From Stenotrophomonas maltophilia (GTDB taxonomy: Bacteria > Pseudomonadota > Gammaproteobacteria > Xanthomonadales > Xanthomonadaceae), in contig DJBL01000091.1 of the NCBI GenBank assembly GCA_002435595.1, forward strand, positions 32,987-96,986: 64,000 bases of DNA, given 5' to 3'. Position numbers and translations under genes: made by a program. The stretch's first letter is position 1. The number at the start of each line of letters is the position of its first letter. Of the stretch, positions 44,010 through 52,814 are shown piece after piece. The notes beneath the pieces were generated by a model that saw only the letters and a program-made list of their open reading frames with translations, did no database searches and was not told where the DNA came from.

Positions 44010-46223
44010 TCAGTGACCGCTGGTGCCGGAGGCGCGGCGACGACGGATCTGGGCGACGCGGGCGGCCAGCAGCGCGAACACCACCAGGCCGACCAGCACC
44101 AGCAGCCAGACCATGTGCTGCTGCCACCACGGCTGCGGATTGCCGGTCTGCGCCAGGCGCGCGCCATAGGGGTCGTGGCTGTCGAAGTCGCTGACCACGC
44201 CACTGCCGTCGAGCACGGCCAGGTCGCCGCGCAGCAGCCGGAACGGCTGGTCCAGCAGCGGCCCCTGCGCGCCCAGATCGTTGTAGAGCACGCCGGTGTG
44301 GCCACCGGCGTCGACCACCTGCACGGCGGCGGCACGGTCCAGGCCGGCCACGTCCAGCAGCGGCTGCTTGCCACCGCCAACCACCAGGCGGCCATCCTTG
44401 AGACCGGCCGGATCCACCCCGGACGGGGCCAGTGCAAAGGCCAGGTACGGGCGCGCCGGGCTGATCGCGGTGCCGGCGGCGACCACCTTCAGTTCGGCCG
44501 CCTGCGGCGCCACGCCGACCGCGCTGGCGACGGCGATCACCTTGGCCAGCGATGCCGGGGCATCCTGCAGCCAGGTGGCCGGCACGAACACGTCATTGGC
44601 ATGCGCCAGCTGGCTGGCGGCGCCGACGAAGTCGGTGTCCAGGGTGCGCTTGGCGAGCTTGAGGTGGCTGCTGGGCAGGATCGACACCGGGAACGCGGTG
44701 GCCGGATCGTGGCAGTATGGGCGTGCCGGCTGGCGCAGGAAGCTGACCCGCACTTCGTTGCGCGCGGCCAGCGCGTACGCCGGAACCTTGGCGACCAGCC
44801 GCTGCGGCTTGCCGTCGGCGGCGAGCACCTTGGCGCCCAGCAGGTAATCGTTGAAGTAGATGCTGGCCACCGCGCCCTGGCCGGCGGCGTTGGGTGCGGC
44901 CGAGACGTCGACCACGACCTGTTCGGGCAGGCGGCCATCGGCCGACAGCGCGCCCAGTTCAAAGCTGGCAGTACGATCGCCACGGGTGACGATGTCCAGG
45001 GTGCCGGCCATGTTGCCCAGGCGGCTGAGCAGGACGGTGTCCTCGCCCACCACCACCGGACTGGCCTGGGCCACCTGCAGGCTGCGGCCCAGCGCATAGG
45101 CGCGCCATTGCTCGCTGAGCAGCCCGGCCACCTTGGCCCCGGCATCGGCGCCCACCACCAGGGTCGGACGCCCGGCCACCGCGGCCACGCTCACCGATCC
45201 GGTGCCGGTGCCCTTTTCCAGTGCAACCATGTCGCTGCCGCGCCAGGCGGCAAATGCCGTGGCGGCGTCGCCGCCGCTGGCGCCCACCTGCGTGGCCAAC
45301 GCGTCCAGCGCGGCGCGCACGCCGGCGCGCAGTGGATCGGTGCTGATGGCCACGTCCACCGCCAGCGGACCGCTGTCGCGCAGCGACAACAGCGCGCCGA
45401 CTTCGGCCAGCGAGCCGATGCGGTGCTGGCTGCCGCCGGCGGCCAGCGCCGCGTAGGCCGGTACGCCCTGCAGGCTGGCGGGGATGCTGATGCCGGTCAG
45501 ATCCACCGTGCTGCCCACCACCGGCAGTGCCACCACCTCCACCTGCTTGCCGCCGTTGCGCAGCGCCGCGCCGACCCGCCAGGCCGCGTCGTAGGCCGGT
45601 GCCTGCAACGCCTTGCCATCGACCAGCAGGCGCACCCGTGCCGGCAGCGCGCCCCAGGCCTTGGCCACGGTGTTCACCGCGCGCCCGTCGAAGCGGTAGC
45701 TGAAGCGCGAGTCGGGCGACAGGCGCAGGACGTTGGCCGGGGCACTCTGGTCGGCGCAGCGGTAGTCCGAGACCACCGACCACCAGCCCACGTTGACCCG
45801 CACGAAGCCGTTGTCGCGCGGCAGGCCGTCGATGGCCAGCAGCTGGCTGGCATCGCCCTGCGGATCGGTGATCGAGCGCGCGGCGACCGGGTCGCCGTCC
45901 ACCGACCACAACCCCGAGCTGCGCCCGGTGTGCCCGCGCACGTAGCGCCCGTCGAGCTGCAACTGCGCATCGCGGGTGGGCACGCCGGCCGGCACCGGCA
46001 GGTAGATTTCGCGCTGGCTTTCCTGGCCGCTGAGGGTCAACGGCTGGCGGAAGCCGAGTTCACGCAGGGTCATGCTGCGCGTCACGGTAGCGTCGGCGGC
46101 CCACTCGGTGAACTGCCCGGCCGCGGTGTCGGCGGCATGGACAGGACTGAGTGGGAGGGCCAGGACCAAGGCCAGCGGTAATACCTTGGGGAAACGTGCG
46201 GTACTACGGTTGGTCTGGGTCAT
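44010..46223 (-). CDS. BcsB-like periplasmic membrane-anchored polysaccharide synthesis protein
   Basis: 737 residues: signal peptide (VLALVLALPLSPVHA), a long periplasmic region with repeated carbohydrate-binding and flavodoxin-like modules, and a C-terminal membrane anchor (WLLVLVGLVVFALLAARVAQ) with a basic cytoplasmic tail (RRRRASGTSGH). This is the plan of BcsB, the periplasmic partner of cellulose synthase. Stretches such as TLRELGFRQPLTLSGQESQ, DQSAPANVLRLSPDSRFSY and VVDVSAAPNAAGQGAVASIY fit BcsB-like families. It is placed between wecB and the nfrB synthase gene and overlaps both neighbours closely, so it is probably the synthase's periplasmic guide. Confidence 0.82.
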   Translation of the reverse strand: MTQTNRSTARFPKVLPLALVLALPLSPVHAADTAAGQFTEWAADATVTRSMTLRELGFRQPLTLSGQESQREIYLPVPAGVPTRDAQLQLDGRYVRGHTGRSSGLWSVDGDPVAARSITDPQGDASQLLAIDGLPRDNGFVRVNVGWWSVVSDYRCADQSAPANVLRLSPDSRFSYRFDGRAVNTVAKAWGALPARVRLLVDGKALQAPAYDAAWRVGAALRNGGKQVEVVALPVVGSTVDLTGISIPASLQGVPAYAALAAGGSQHRIGSLAEVGALLSLRDSGPLAVDVAISTDPLRAGVRAALDALATQVGASGGDAATAFAAWRGSDMVALEKGTGTGSVSVAAVAGRPTLVVGADAGAKVAGLLSEQWRAYALGRSLQVAQASPVVVGEDTVLLSRLGNMAGTLDIVTRGDRTASFELGALSADGRLPEQVVVDVSAAPNAAGQGAVASIYFNDYLLGAKVLAADGKPQRLVAKVPAYALAARNEVRVSFLRQPARPYCHDPATAFPVSILPSSHLKLAKRTLDTDFVGAASQLAHANDVFVPATWLQDAPASLAKVIAVASAVGVAPQAAELKVVAAGTAISPARPYLAFALAPSGVDPAGLKDGRLVVGGGKQPLLDVAGLDRAAAVQVVDAGGHTGVLYNDLGAQGPLLDQPFRLLRGDLAVLDGSGVVSDFDSHDPYGARLAQTGNPQPWWQQHMVWLLVLVGLVVFALLAARVAQIRRRRASGTSGH

Positions 46224-47401
46224 GGCGTCAGTTCGGAAAGGGAGGTATGGGAGATGGGGGCCGGATGGGCCGCCACGAACTCGTCGAACGGCTCGCCGCG
46301 CAGGGCGGCCACGATCCGTGCCGACGCGCGGCCATCGCCGTAGGGACTGGCATCGGCGATGAAGTGCGCCGCTACGCGCGGGCCATCGCAGGCGGCATGC
46401 ACCGCCGCGACGATCCGCGCCGGATCGGTGCCGACCAGGCGTACCACGCCGGCCTGCACCGCTTCGGGGCGTTCGGTGACATCGCGCATCACCAGCACCG
46501 GCCGGCCCAGCGCCGGTGCTTCTTCCTGCACGCCGCCGGAGTCGGTGAGCACCACGTGCGCACGCTGCATCAGGCGGACGAAGTTGAGGTAATCCTGCGG
46601 CGCGATCAGGTGCACGTTGTCCAGCCCGCCCAGGTGCGCATGCACCGGGCCCTGCACGTTCGGGTTGAGGTGGACCGGATACACGATCTGCAGGTCATCG
46701 CGCTGGGCCAGCTCGGCCAGCGCGCGGCAGATGTTCTCGAAGCCGCCGCCGAAGTTCTCGCGGCGGTGGCCGGTGACCAGCAGCAGCTTGCGGTCCGTTG
46801 CCAGGAAGGGGAAGTGCGCATCGATCTCGGCGCGCAGATGGGCGTCGTGGTCGATCCGCTCGACGGTCTGCTTGAGCGCGTCGATGACGGTGTTGCCGGT
46901 CACGCTGATGCGCCCGGCCAGGTTTTCCTGCTCCAGGTTGTAGCGCGAGCTGTTGGTCGGTGCGAACAGGTGGTCGGCGACCACGTCGATGACCCGGCGG
47001 TTCATCTCTTCCGGCCAGGGCTGCTGCAGGTCGCCGGTGCGCAGCCCGGCTTCCACGTGCGCCACCGGGATGCGTCGATGGAAGGCGGCCAGGGCCGCGG
47101 TCATCGCCGTGCTGGTATCGCCGTGCACCAGCACCCGGTCCGGCTGCACCTGCTCGTAGAGCGCATCGAGCTTGGTGAACAGGCGCGAGCAGAGCCCGTT
47201 GAGGGTCTGGTTGGCGACCATCACGTCGAGGTCGTGATCGGGATGGATGTCGAACAGCGACATCACCTGGTCAAGCATCGCCCGGTGTTGCCCGGTGATG
47301 CAGACGATGGACTCGATGCCTGGCGCGGCATGCAGCGCGCGGACCAAGGGCCCCATCTTGATGGCTTCAGGACGGGTACCAAAAACAGATAGAACCTTCA
47401 C
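46220..47401 (-). CDS. wecB: UDP-N-acetylglucosamine 2-epimerase (non-hydrolysing)
   Basis: 393 residues; converts UDP-GlcNAc into UDP-ManNAc. Family motifs: VLSVFGTRPEAIKMGPL at the N-terminus, VHGDTSTAMTAALAAF, HVEAGLRTGD, VTGHRRENFGGGFENI and LTDSGGVQEEAPALGRPVLV. A GTG at 47401 gives the normal start (M)KVLSVFGTRPEA with GGGAG seven bases upstream; an upstream TTG at 47425 is less likely. First gene of the exopolysaccharide operon: in E. coli wecB (nfrC) is needed together with nfrAB for the N4-receptor glycan, so its presence here supports that reading. No wecC dehydrogenase is nearby, which suggests UDP-ManNAc itself is the precursor. Confidence 0.95.
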   Translation of the reverse strand: MKVLSVFGTRPEAIKMGPLVRALHAAPGIESIVCITGQHRAMLDQVMSLFDIHPDHDLDVMVANQTLNGLCSRLFTKLDALYEQVQPDRVLVHGDTSTAMTAALAAFHRRIPVAHVEAGLRTGDLQQPWPEEMNRRVIDVVADHLFAPTNSSRYNLEQENLAGRISVTGNTVIDALKQTVERIDHDAHLRAEIDAHFPFLATDRKLLLVTGHRRENFGGGFENICRALAELAQRDDLQIVYPVHLNPNVQGPVHAHLGGLDNVHLIAPQDYLNFVRLMQRAHVVLTDSGGVQEEAPALGRPVLVMRDVTERPEAVQAGVVRLVGTDPARIVAAVHAACDGPRVAAHFIADASPYGDGRASARIVAALRGEPFDEFVAAHPAPISHTSLSELTP

Positions 47402-47429
47402 CGGACTGCTCCCTGTGACAACCAACGAG

Positions 47430-47445
47430 TGTGACTTCCATCACG
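47430..47445. promoter_or_regulatory. CRP/Clp-type box, promoter-proximal (TGTGA-N6-TCACG)
   Basis: Nine of ten conserved bases of the CRP consensus TGTGA-N6-TCACA. Centre about 36 bases upstream of the wecB GTG. In Xanthomonadaceae this site is used by Clp, a CRP homologue that is inhibited by c-di-GMP. Being this close to the gene it could block rather than activate. Confidence 0.5.
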
Positions 47446-47483
47446 CAAATCGTAGGCCAAGTTCGGAAAGCTAGCCAGTGCAA

Positions 47484-47499
47484 CGTGATGTGCATCACA
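47484..47499. promoter_or_regulatory. CRP/Clp-type box, distal (CGTGA-N6-TCACA)
   Basis: Nine of ten conserved bases, 54 bp from the proximal box, in the spacer between the pncB terminator and wecB. Two such sites in one 170-base spacer make regulation of the exopolysaccharide operon by a CRP/Clp family protein likely. No clear -10/-35 pair was found. Confidence 0.55.
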
Positions 47500-47506
47500 T
47501 TTCCCC

Positions 47507-47531
47507 AGAAAAGTGACGCTCAGCGTCACTT
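47507..47531 (-). terminator. Probable terminator of pncB
   Basis: AAGTGACGCT-C-AGCGTCACTT (47511-47531), 10-bp arms with a single-base centre; on the minus strand it is followed by TTTTCT. It lies 42 bases after the pncB stop and directly before the Clp-type boxes of wecB, so it separates the two units. The symmetrical core could also be an operator. Confidence 0.55.
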
Positions 47532-47572
47532 ACTGCCCCGAAACACACCTCATTGTGGCTTTTTTGCGCGTA

Positions 47573-48748
47573 TTACCCGGGTGAAAGTTCAAACACCTGC
47601 CGCAGGTAGGACAGGTAACCCGGGTCGTCGCACATGCTCTTGCCCGGCGAGTCGCTGAGTTTGGCCACCGGCTGGCCGTTGCAGCGGACCATCTTGATGA
47701 CGATGTTGAGCGGCGTCGGCCCCAGGTCGTTGGTGAGGTGGGTGCCGACGCCGAAGGCCACCTGGCAGCGGCCGCGGAAGTAGTCGAACAACTGCATCAC
47801 CTTCTCGATGTTCAACCCATCGCTGAACACCAGCACCTTGCTGCGGGGATCGACGCGGCGGTCCTTGAAGTGGGCCAGCATGCGGTCGCCCCATGCGAAC
47901 GGGTCGCCCGAATCATGCCGCACGCCGTCAAACAGCTTGCAGAAGTACATGTCGAAATCGCGCAGGAACGCATCCAGCCCGACCACGTCGGACAGGGCGA
48001 TGCCGAGGTCGCCGCGGTACTCGCGCGCCCACGACTCCAGCGCGGCCACCTGCGAATCGCGCAGCCGCGGCCCGAGCGCCTGGAAGGCCTGCAGATACTC
48101 GTGGGCCATGGTGCCGTGCGGGGTCATCCCGTACAGGCGGGCGAAATGCACGTTGCTGGTGCCCACGAACTGCGCACCGAGCGCATCGCGCAGCATCGGC
48201 AGCATGCGCGCGTGCCACTCGCGCGAGTACCGGCGCCGGCTGCCGTAGTCGGCGATGCGGCACAGCTCGAACCCCGGCGTGTCGCGCAGCAGCGCGGTCT
48301 TGGCCTGCAGCCGGCGCTCGCCCTCGGCGAAATCGGCGGTGGTGGTGGTGCGGAACCAGACTTCGTTGATGATCGCCAGCAGCGGCACTTCAAACAGGAT
48401 CGTGTGCAACCACGGGCCGGTGATGTCCAGCTCGATCTCGCCGGGCACGCTGGCCGAGGGGCGCAGGTCGATGTACTTGCGGTCCAGGTGGAACAGCCCG
48501 AGGAAATCGGCGAAGTCCGGTTTGACGAAGCGCAGGCCGCGCATGTATTCCAGCTCTTGCGCACTGAAGCGCAACTGGCACAGGTGGTCGATCTCCGCAT
48601 TGATCTGGTCGATGCAGCTGGCCAGGTCGATGCCGGGGGTGCGGCATTTGAACCGGTACTGGACCTGGGCGCCGGGATGCTGATGCAGCACCGCCTGCAT
48701 CATGGTGAATTTGTACAGGTCGGTGTCGAGCAGTGACTGGATGATCAT
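47573..48748 (-). CDS. pncB: Nicotinate phosphoribosyltransferase
   Basis: First step of NAD salvage from nicotinate, ATP-driven. 391 residues, matching the E. coli-type enzyme. [21 protein letters not shown] is the family N-terminus, followed by [65 protein letters not shown] and VFGVG-type [14 protein letters not shown]. The start at 48748 is set by this N-terminus; the frame is open ten codons further. No link with the exopolysaccharide genes is apparent apart from position. Confidence 0.96.
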   Translation of the reverse strand: MIIQSLLDTDLYKFTMMQAVLHQHPGAQVQYRFKCRTPGIDLASCIDQINAEIDHLCQLRFSAQELEYMRGLRFVKPDFADFLGLFHLDRKYIDLRPSASVPGEIELDITGPWLHTILFEVPLLAIINEVWFRTTTTADFAEGERRLQAKTALLRDTPGFELCRIADYGSRRRYSREWHARMLPMLRDALGAQFVGTSNVHFARLYGMTPHGTMAHEYLQAFQALGPRLRDSQVAALESWAREYRGDLGIALSDVVGLDAFLRDFDMYFCKLFDGVRHDSGDPFAWGDRMLAHFKDRRVDPRSKVLVFSDGLNIEKVMQLFDYFRGRCQVAFGVGTHLTNDLGPTPLNIVIKMVRCNGQPVAKLSDSPGKSMCDDPGYLSYLRQVFELSPG

Positions 48749-48796
48749 GCCGGCGATTATGCGCCTGCGCGAAGGCACCGACCTAATGACCGGCCG

Positions 48797-49633
48797 TTAC
48801 CGGGGCTTGAGCAGGCGCGGCAGCTGGGCCAGCGCGTGGGCCCAGATCGCGGCGAACACCGCGCCCTGCACCGGCAGGCTGCGCTGGCCCGCCTCGAACT
48901 TGCGGAAGTAGCGCCACAGGCCACGGTGCTTGTGCCATTCCACGAAGAACGGGCGCGAGCGGCTGGACACGCCGCGCACGTGCACCACCTGCAGGTCGTT
49001 GGCGATGGCCACCAGTGCGCCGGCCTGGCGCACGCGGCGGCACAGGTCCAGGTCTTCGGCATGCAGGCGGTAACCGGCGTCCCAGCCACCGATGCGGTCA
49101 AACAGCGCGCGCGGCATCAGCAGCAGCGCGCCGGACAAGGCCGGCACCGGTTGCAGCGCCAGGTCCGGGTCGGCCGGGATCGCCAGCCGGGCACCCTGCC
49201 CCGGCGAGCGCAGCATCGCGCCGAAATCCGGGTCGCGACGCCGCACCGCGGCGTCCGGCTGGCCCTGTTCGTCGACCTGCTCGACCCCGAGCAGGCAGTC
49301 GCCGAGGGCCATCGCGCGCTCGCAGAGCACCGCCAGGGTGTCCACGTCGACCAGCAGGTCCGGGTTGATGAAGGCCAGCCACGGCGCCTGGCTGTCGGCC
49401 ACGCCCTGGTTGTTGGCGGCCGCGAAACCGGGATTGTCCGGGTTGGCGATGAAGCGCACGCGCGGGTCGGCGCTGGCATGGCGCTGCACGATGTCCAGGG
49501 TGGCATCGGTGGAGCCGTTGTCCACCACCCGGATCTCGACCACGCCGCGAGCCACGCGCAACCGCCCCAGGCAGGCCTCCAGGGTGCTGGCACTCTGGTA
49601 GCTGACGATGATCGCGGCAATGGCAGGGCTCAA
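48797..49633 (-). CDS. Glycosyltransferase family 2 (rhamnosyltransferase-like)
   Basis: 278 residues, cytoplasmic GT2 enzyme. N-terminal AAIIVSYQSASTLEACLGRL, VVDNGSTDATLDIVQRH, NPDNPGFAAANNQG and FINPDLLVD give the nucleotide-sugar site; LHAEDLDLCRRVRQAG is the conserved ED-containing C-terminal motif. Donor and acceptor unknown; such enzymes often add rhamnose or similar sugars to surface glycans. A TTG at 49633 has GGAG seven bases upstream; a GTG at 49642 overlapping the previous stop is the alternative. Coupled to the preceding GT2-like gene. Confidence 0.8.
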   Translation of the reverse strand: MSPAIAAIIVSYQSASTLEACLGRLRVARGVVEIRVVDNGSTDATLDIVQRHASADPRVRFIANPDNPGFAAANNQGVADSQAPWLAFINPDLLVDVDTLAVLCERAMALGDCLLGVEQVDEQGQPDAAVRRRDPDFGAMLRSPGQGARLAIPADPDLALQPVPALSGALLLMPRALFDRIGGWDAGYRLHAEDLDLCRRVRQAGALVAIANDLQVVHVRGVSSRSRPFFVEWHKHRGLWRYFRKFEAGQRSLPVQGAVFAAIWAHALAQLPRLLKPR

Positions 49634-49638
49634 ACAGG

Positions 49639-50487
49639 TCACTCCGGTGGGGCGGCGGGCACGGCGAACAGATCGCCCTGGGAACGCGGCATTATCGCCT
49701 GCCGGTGCAACTGCTGCAGCGCCTGGCGGCGGGCCAGCAACGGATCGGTCATCAGGAACGCGGCCAGGCGCGGCTGCCAACCGGGCCAGCGCGTGCCCAG
49801 CGCGTCCATGTCCCCGTCGAAGGCCAGCGCCTCGCTGGCGCGGGCCACGAACGCGGTTTCGCACAGCGCGTTGCGCCAGCCCAGGCCGGCCATGCGCAGG
49901 CTCAGGTCGATCAGCGCCGCATTCCAGGAGCCGTAGCTGTGCATGTCCAGGCCACCGGCCTTGCGCCGTGCACTGGCCCGCAGCAGCACCGCGTGGGTGA
50001 CTGCCGAGGGCAGCTCGGGATGCATCGGCGGCAGCGCCGCGCAGGCCTGGGCCAGTGCAGCCAGATCGTCGGGCACCGGGTCGATCTCGCCCAGGCGCGG
50101 CCACGCGGCGGTTTCACCGGCGTTGCACCACGGGGTGGCCGAGCCGATCGAAGGGTCGCGGGCAAAACACGCGTCAAGCTGCTGCAGCCAGCCGGGAGCG
50201 GGAATCGCATCGGGCGCCAGCACCACCACGTCGGCACCGGCGCAGGCACGCAGCATTTCATCCAGATGGGCCACCTCGCCGATGCTGCTCGCGCGCCGGG
50301 TGTACTCGGCCTGCAACGGCGTGTGCGCCAACCAGTGTTCGATCACCGCCTGCGCGCGCGGCCCGGCCTGGCCATCATCGGCCAGCCATACGGCAGTGCC
50401 GACCGGCGTACCGGCATCCAGTGCGCCCAGGCACCGGTCCAGGGCGCTGTCATCGACCCCGATCGGCAGCAACACGATCGTCCCCAT
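49639..50487 (-). CDS. GT2-like glycosyltransferase
   Basis: 282 residues with the look of a GT-A glycosyltransferase: VLLPIGVDDSALDRCLGAL, AVWLADDGQAGPRAQAVIEH, then ADVVVLAPDAIPAPGWLQQL where DxD-like acidic residues would sit, and SYGSWNAALIDLSLRMAGLGW later. More diverged than its neighbour, so donor and even activity are uncertain. Followed by the second transferase gene with overlap. Between the xps operon and pncB; a target on surface polysaccharide is only a guess. Confidence 0.65.
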   Translation of the reverse strand: MGTIVLLPIGVDDSALDRCLGALDAGTPVGTAVWLADDGQAGPRAQAVIEHWLAHTPLQAEYTRRASSIGEVAHLDEMLRACAGADVVVLAPDAIPAPGWLQQLDACFARDPSIGSATPWCNAGETAAWPRLGEIDPVPDDLAALAQACAALPPMHPELPSAVTHAVLLRASARRKAGGLDMHSYGSWNAALIDLSLRMAGLGWRNALCETAFVARASEALAFDGDMDALGTRWPGWQPRLAAFLMTDPLLARRQALQQLHRQAIMPRSQGDLFAVPAAPPE

Positions 50488-50514
50488 CGGTCCCCCTGTG
50501 CGCGGCGAGCGGTT

Positions 50515-50537
50515 GGCGGCCGGTCATGCAGGCCGCC
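50515..50537. terminator. Possible stem-loop downstream of the xps operon
   Basis: GGCGGCC-N9-GGCCGCC, 54 bases after the xpsD stop codon and before the glycosyltransferase start. No T run; weak candidate for the end of the xps transcript. Confidence 0.3.
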
Positions 50538-50590
50538 GCGTGGGCGCAGCGTAGCAGGCGCGCCGGTGGCGATGACAGCGGCGCGGCGGC

Positions 50591-52804
50591 TCAGTCCTTC
50601 CTCGCGCGGCTGGGCAGCGGCTCCATGGCGCGGAAGCGGCTGCTGTATTCGTCGGTCAGGGTGCGCGACTCCTGGGCGTTGCGCACGATCGTGGGGGTGA
50701 GCAGCACGATCACTTCCGAACGCCCGCTCTTCTGGGTCTTCTTGCCGAACAGCGCGCCGATCACCGGAATCTTGCTCAGCCCGGGCACGCCGTCGGACCC
50801 GTCCTCGTCCGAGTCGGTGATCAGCCCGGCCAGCATGATCGTGTCACCGCTCTGCACGGCCGCCTCGGTGGAAATCTTGCGGGTGTTGATCGGCGGGTTG
50901 CAGGTGCTCCGGGCGGGATCGCAGCCGGACGGGGTGGCACCGGCGGAGCTGATCTCCTGCACGATGTCCAGGAACACCACGCCATCGCGGGTGATGCGCG
51001 GGCGCACCTTGAGGATCACGCCGGTGTCCTTGTACTGCACCTGGCTGTAGGTGTTGTCGCCACCGATGCCGGTATTGACCGAGACCGAGTTGATCGGGAT
51101 CTGGGTGCCCACGTTGAGGGTGGCTTCGGCGTTGTTGCGCACGAAGATCGACGGCGTCTGCAGCAGGCGCAGGTTGGTGACCTTGTCCAGCGCGGTGACC
51201 ACCGCGGCGGCGTTCTTGCCGAGGAAGGTCCAACCCACGCCACCGTCGCCGACGGCGCCGGAGATGCTGCCCCAGATCGACCGCCCCAGTGCGCTGGGCA
51301 GGTCGATGCCGCTCTCGGTCTTGCCGGTGGTCACGGCCTGCTCGAAGAACCAGTTGACGCCATAGCTGAGGTCGCCGGTGAGTGCTACTTCGGCCACCTG
51401 GGCTTCGATGTGCACCTGCATCGGCATCACGTCGAGCTTCTCGATCACCTCGCGGATCGAGCGCCACGCCTGCGGGGTGGAGCGCACCAGCAGGGTGTTG
51501 GTTTCCTCCACCGCCGAGACGCCGACGGTATCGCCCTGCACTTCCAGGCTGAAACTGGCATTGCCGGGCTCGCGCTGCGGCAGGTTGAGGCTGCCCTCCA
51601 GGCCGGCGCGGCCGCTGCCATCGCCGTTGCTGCCCGCGCCGGGAATGGTGTTGGTGTTGCTGTCGCGGCTGCCCAGCTCCATCTGGGTGGCGCCCGGGGC
51701 CAGCGAACTGCGGCTGTTACGGCCGCTGCGGCCGTTCTCGTTGGCAAACGCCTCGGCCAGGCGTTCGGCCAGGTCCTTGGCCTTGATGTAACGCAGCTCG
51801 TAGGAGAACAGGCGCGCGCTGCCACCGGCGCTGTCGATGCGCTCCAGCCACTGCTGGATCTGGTCCAGGTACCGCGCCTGCGGGGTGATCACCAGCACCG
51901 CGTTGGCATTTTCCAGCGGCAGGAAACGGAACATGCCGGCGCTGGGGGTCTTGCTCTGTTCACCGAACACCTTCTCCAGGTCGGCGGCGACCTGCTCGGC
52001 CTTGCCGGTCTGGATCGGGAACACGCCCACCGACATGCCCGACAGCCAGTCCACGTCGAAGATCTCGACCGTGCGCAGGTAGTTTTCCAGTTCGCTGCGG
52101 GTGCCCCCAAGGGTGATCACGTTGCGGCCACTGTCCACGTTGACGATCGCGTTGGGCCGCGCATACGGCTCGAGCACCTTCTTCATCTCGGTGGCCGAGA
52201 TGTACTGCAGCGGCACCACGCGCACCTCGAAGCCGCGTGCGCTGGCGGCCGGCGCGGTGCTCGGCGCCACGGTGCCGGCCAGTGCCTGGTCGGCAGCCAC
52301 GATGTTGTAGCGCCCGCCGCTGTACACCATGCGGGCGTTGTTCCAGCCCAGCACCATTTCCAGCAGGTTCAGCGCCTGTGCCGACGACACCGGCTTGGGC
52401 GTGGCCAGGGTCACCGTGCCCTGCACGCCCGGGGCGATGACGTAGTTCTGGCCGAGCATGTCGCCGAGGATCGCCTTGACCACCGCATGCACCGACTCGC
52501 CTTCGAAGTTGAAGGTGGCCGTGCCGTTGCCGGCGTTCGCCAGCGACGGCGCGGCGGCCGCGGCGGCGCTGCGGTTGATCATGCTGCCGGTGCCGCGGCG
52601 GATCACCGCCTGCGGCGCGCCGTCGGCCTCCAGCGGTTGCGCGTCGATGCCCTCGCGCGAGCCGTCGCCGGCCACCACCTGGTGGCTGCCATCGAGGACC
52701 GCGTTGCGGCGCACGTCCGGCGCGGGCACCGACGCGCACCCTGCCAGCAGGGCAAGGGCGAGGGACAGGCAGAAGTGACGCGGGGAGAAAAGACGCAGTG
52801 TCAT
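50591..52804 (-). CDS. xpsD: Type II secretion outer-membrane secretin XpsD (GspD)
   Basis: 737 residues. Lipoprotein signal (LALALLAGC) anchors it in the outer membrane, as known for XpsD. Then the N0-N3 domains (VHAVVKAILGDMLGQNYVI, VLQYIS-type VVPLQYISATEMKKVL, FRFLPLENANAVLVI, EETNTLLVRSTPQAWRSI) and the secretin core (VTNLRLLQTPSIFVRNNAEA, GTQIPINSVSV, YKDTGVILKVRPRI, AGLITDSDEDGSDGVPGLSK). A Ser/Asn/Gly-rich linker lies between N2 and N3. ATG at 52804. Last gene of the xps operon, directly after xpsN; forms the multimeric exit channel. Confidence 0.95.
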   Translation of the reverse strand: MTLRLFSPRHFCLSLALALLAGCASVPAPDVRRNAVLDGSHQVVAGDGSREGIDAQPLEADGAPQAVIRRGTGSMINRSAAAAAAPSLANAGNGTATFNFEGESVHAVVKAILGDMLGQNYVIAPGVQGTVTLATPKPVSSAQALNLLEMVLGWNNARMVYSGGRYNIVAADQALAGTVAPSTAPAASARGFEVRVVPLQYISATEMKKVLEPYARPNAIVNVDSGRNVITLGGTRSELENYLRTVEIFDVDWLSGMSVGVFPIQTGKAEQVAADLEKVFGEQSKTPSAGMFRFLPLENANAVLVITPQARYLDQIQQWLERIDSAGGSARLFSYELRYIKAKDLAERLAEAFANENGRSGRNSRSSLAPGATQMELGSRDSNTNTIPGAGSNGDGSGRAGLEGSLNLPQREPGNASFSLEVQGDTVGVSAVEETNTLLVRSTPQAWRSIREVIEKLDVMPMQVHIEAQVAEVALTGDLSYGVNWFFEQAVTTGKTESGIDLPSALGRSIWGSISGAVGDGGVGWTFLGKNAAAVVTALDKVTNLRLLQTPSIFVRNNAEATLNVGTQIPINSVSVNTGIGGDNTYSQVQYKDTGVILKVRPRITRDGVVFLDIVQEISSAGATPSGCDPARSTCNPPINTRKISTEAAVQSGDTIMLAGLITDSDEDGSDGVPGLSKIPVIGALFGKKTQKSGRSEVIVLLTPTIVRNAQESRTLTDEYSSRFRAMEPLPSRARKD

Positions 52805-52814
52805 GCTTTGCACT

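Noticed and set aside
41529..46181. 1550-codon open frame on the plus strand
   Set aside because: It lies exactly antisense to nfrB and the bcsB-like gene. Strong third-position G/C bias leaves an opposite frame free of stops. Its product is Gln/His/Ala-rich without domains and both antisense genes are well recognised.
46220..47401. wecB as part of an enterobacterial common antigen cluster
   Set aside because: No wecA, wecC, wzx/wzy or other antigen genes are present; the epimerase heads the nfr-type operon.
47511..47531. Third Clp-type box
   Set aside because: The inverted repeat AAGTGACGCT-C-AGCGTCACTT has the wrong spacing for TGTGA-N6-TCACA and is followed by TTTT on the pncB strand; a terminator is the simpler reading.
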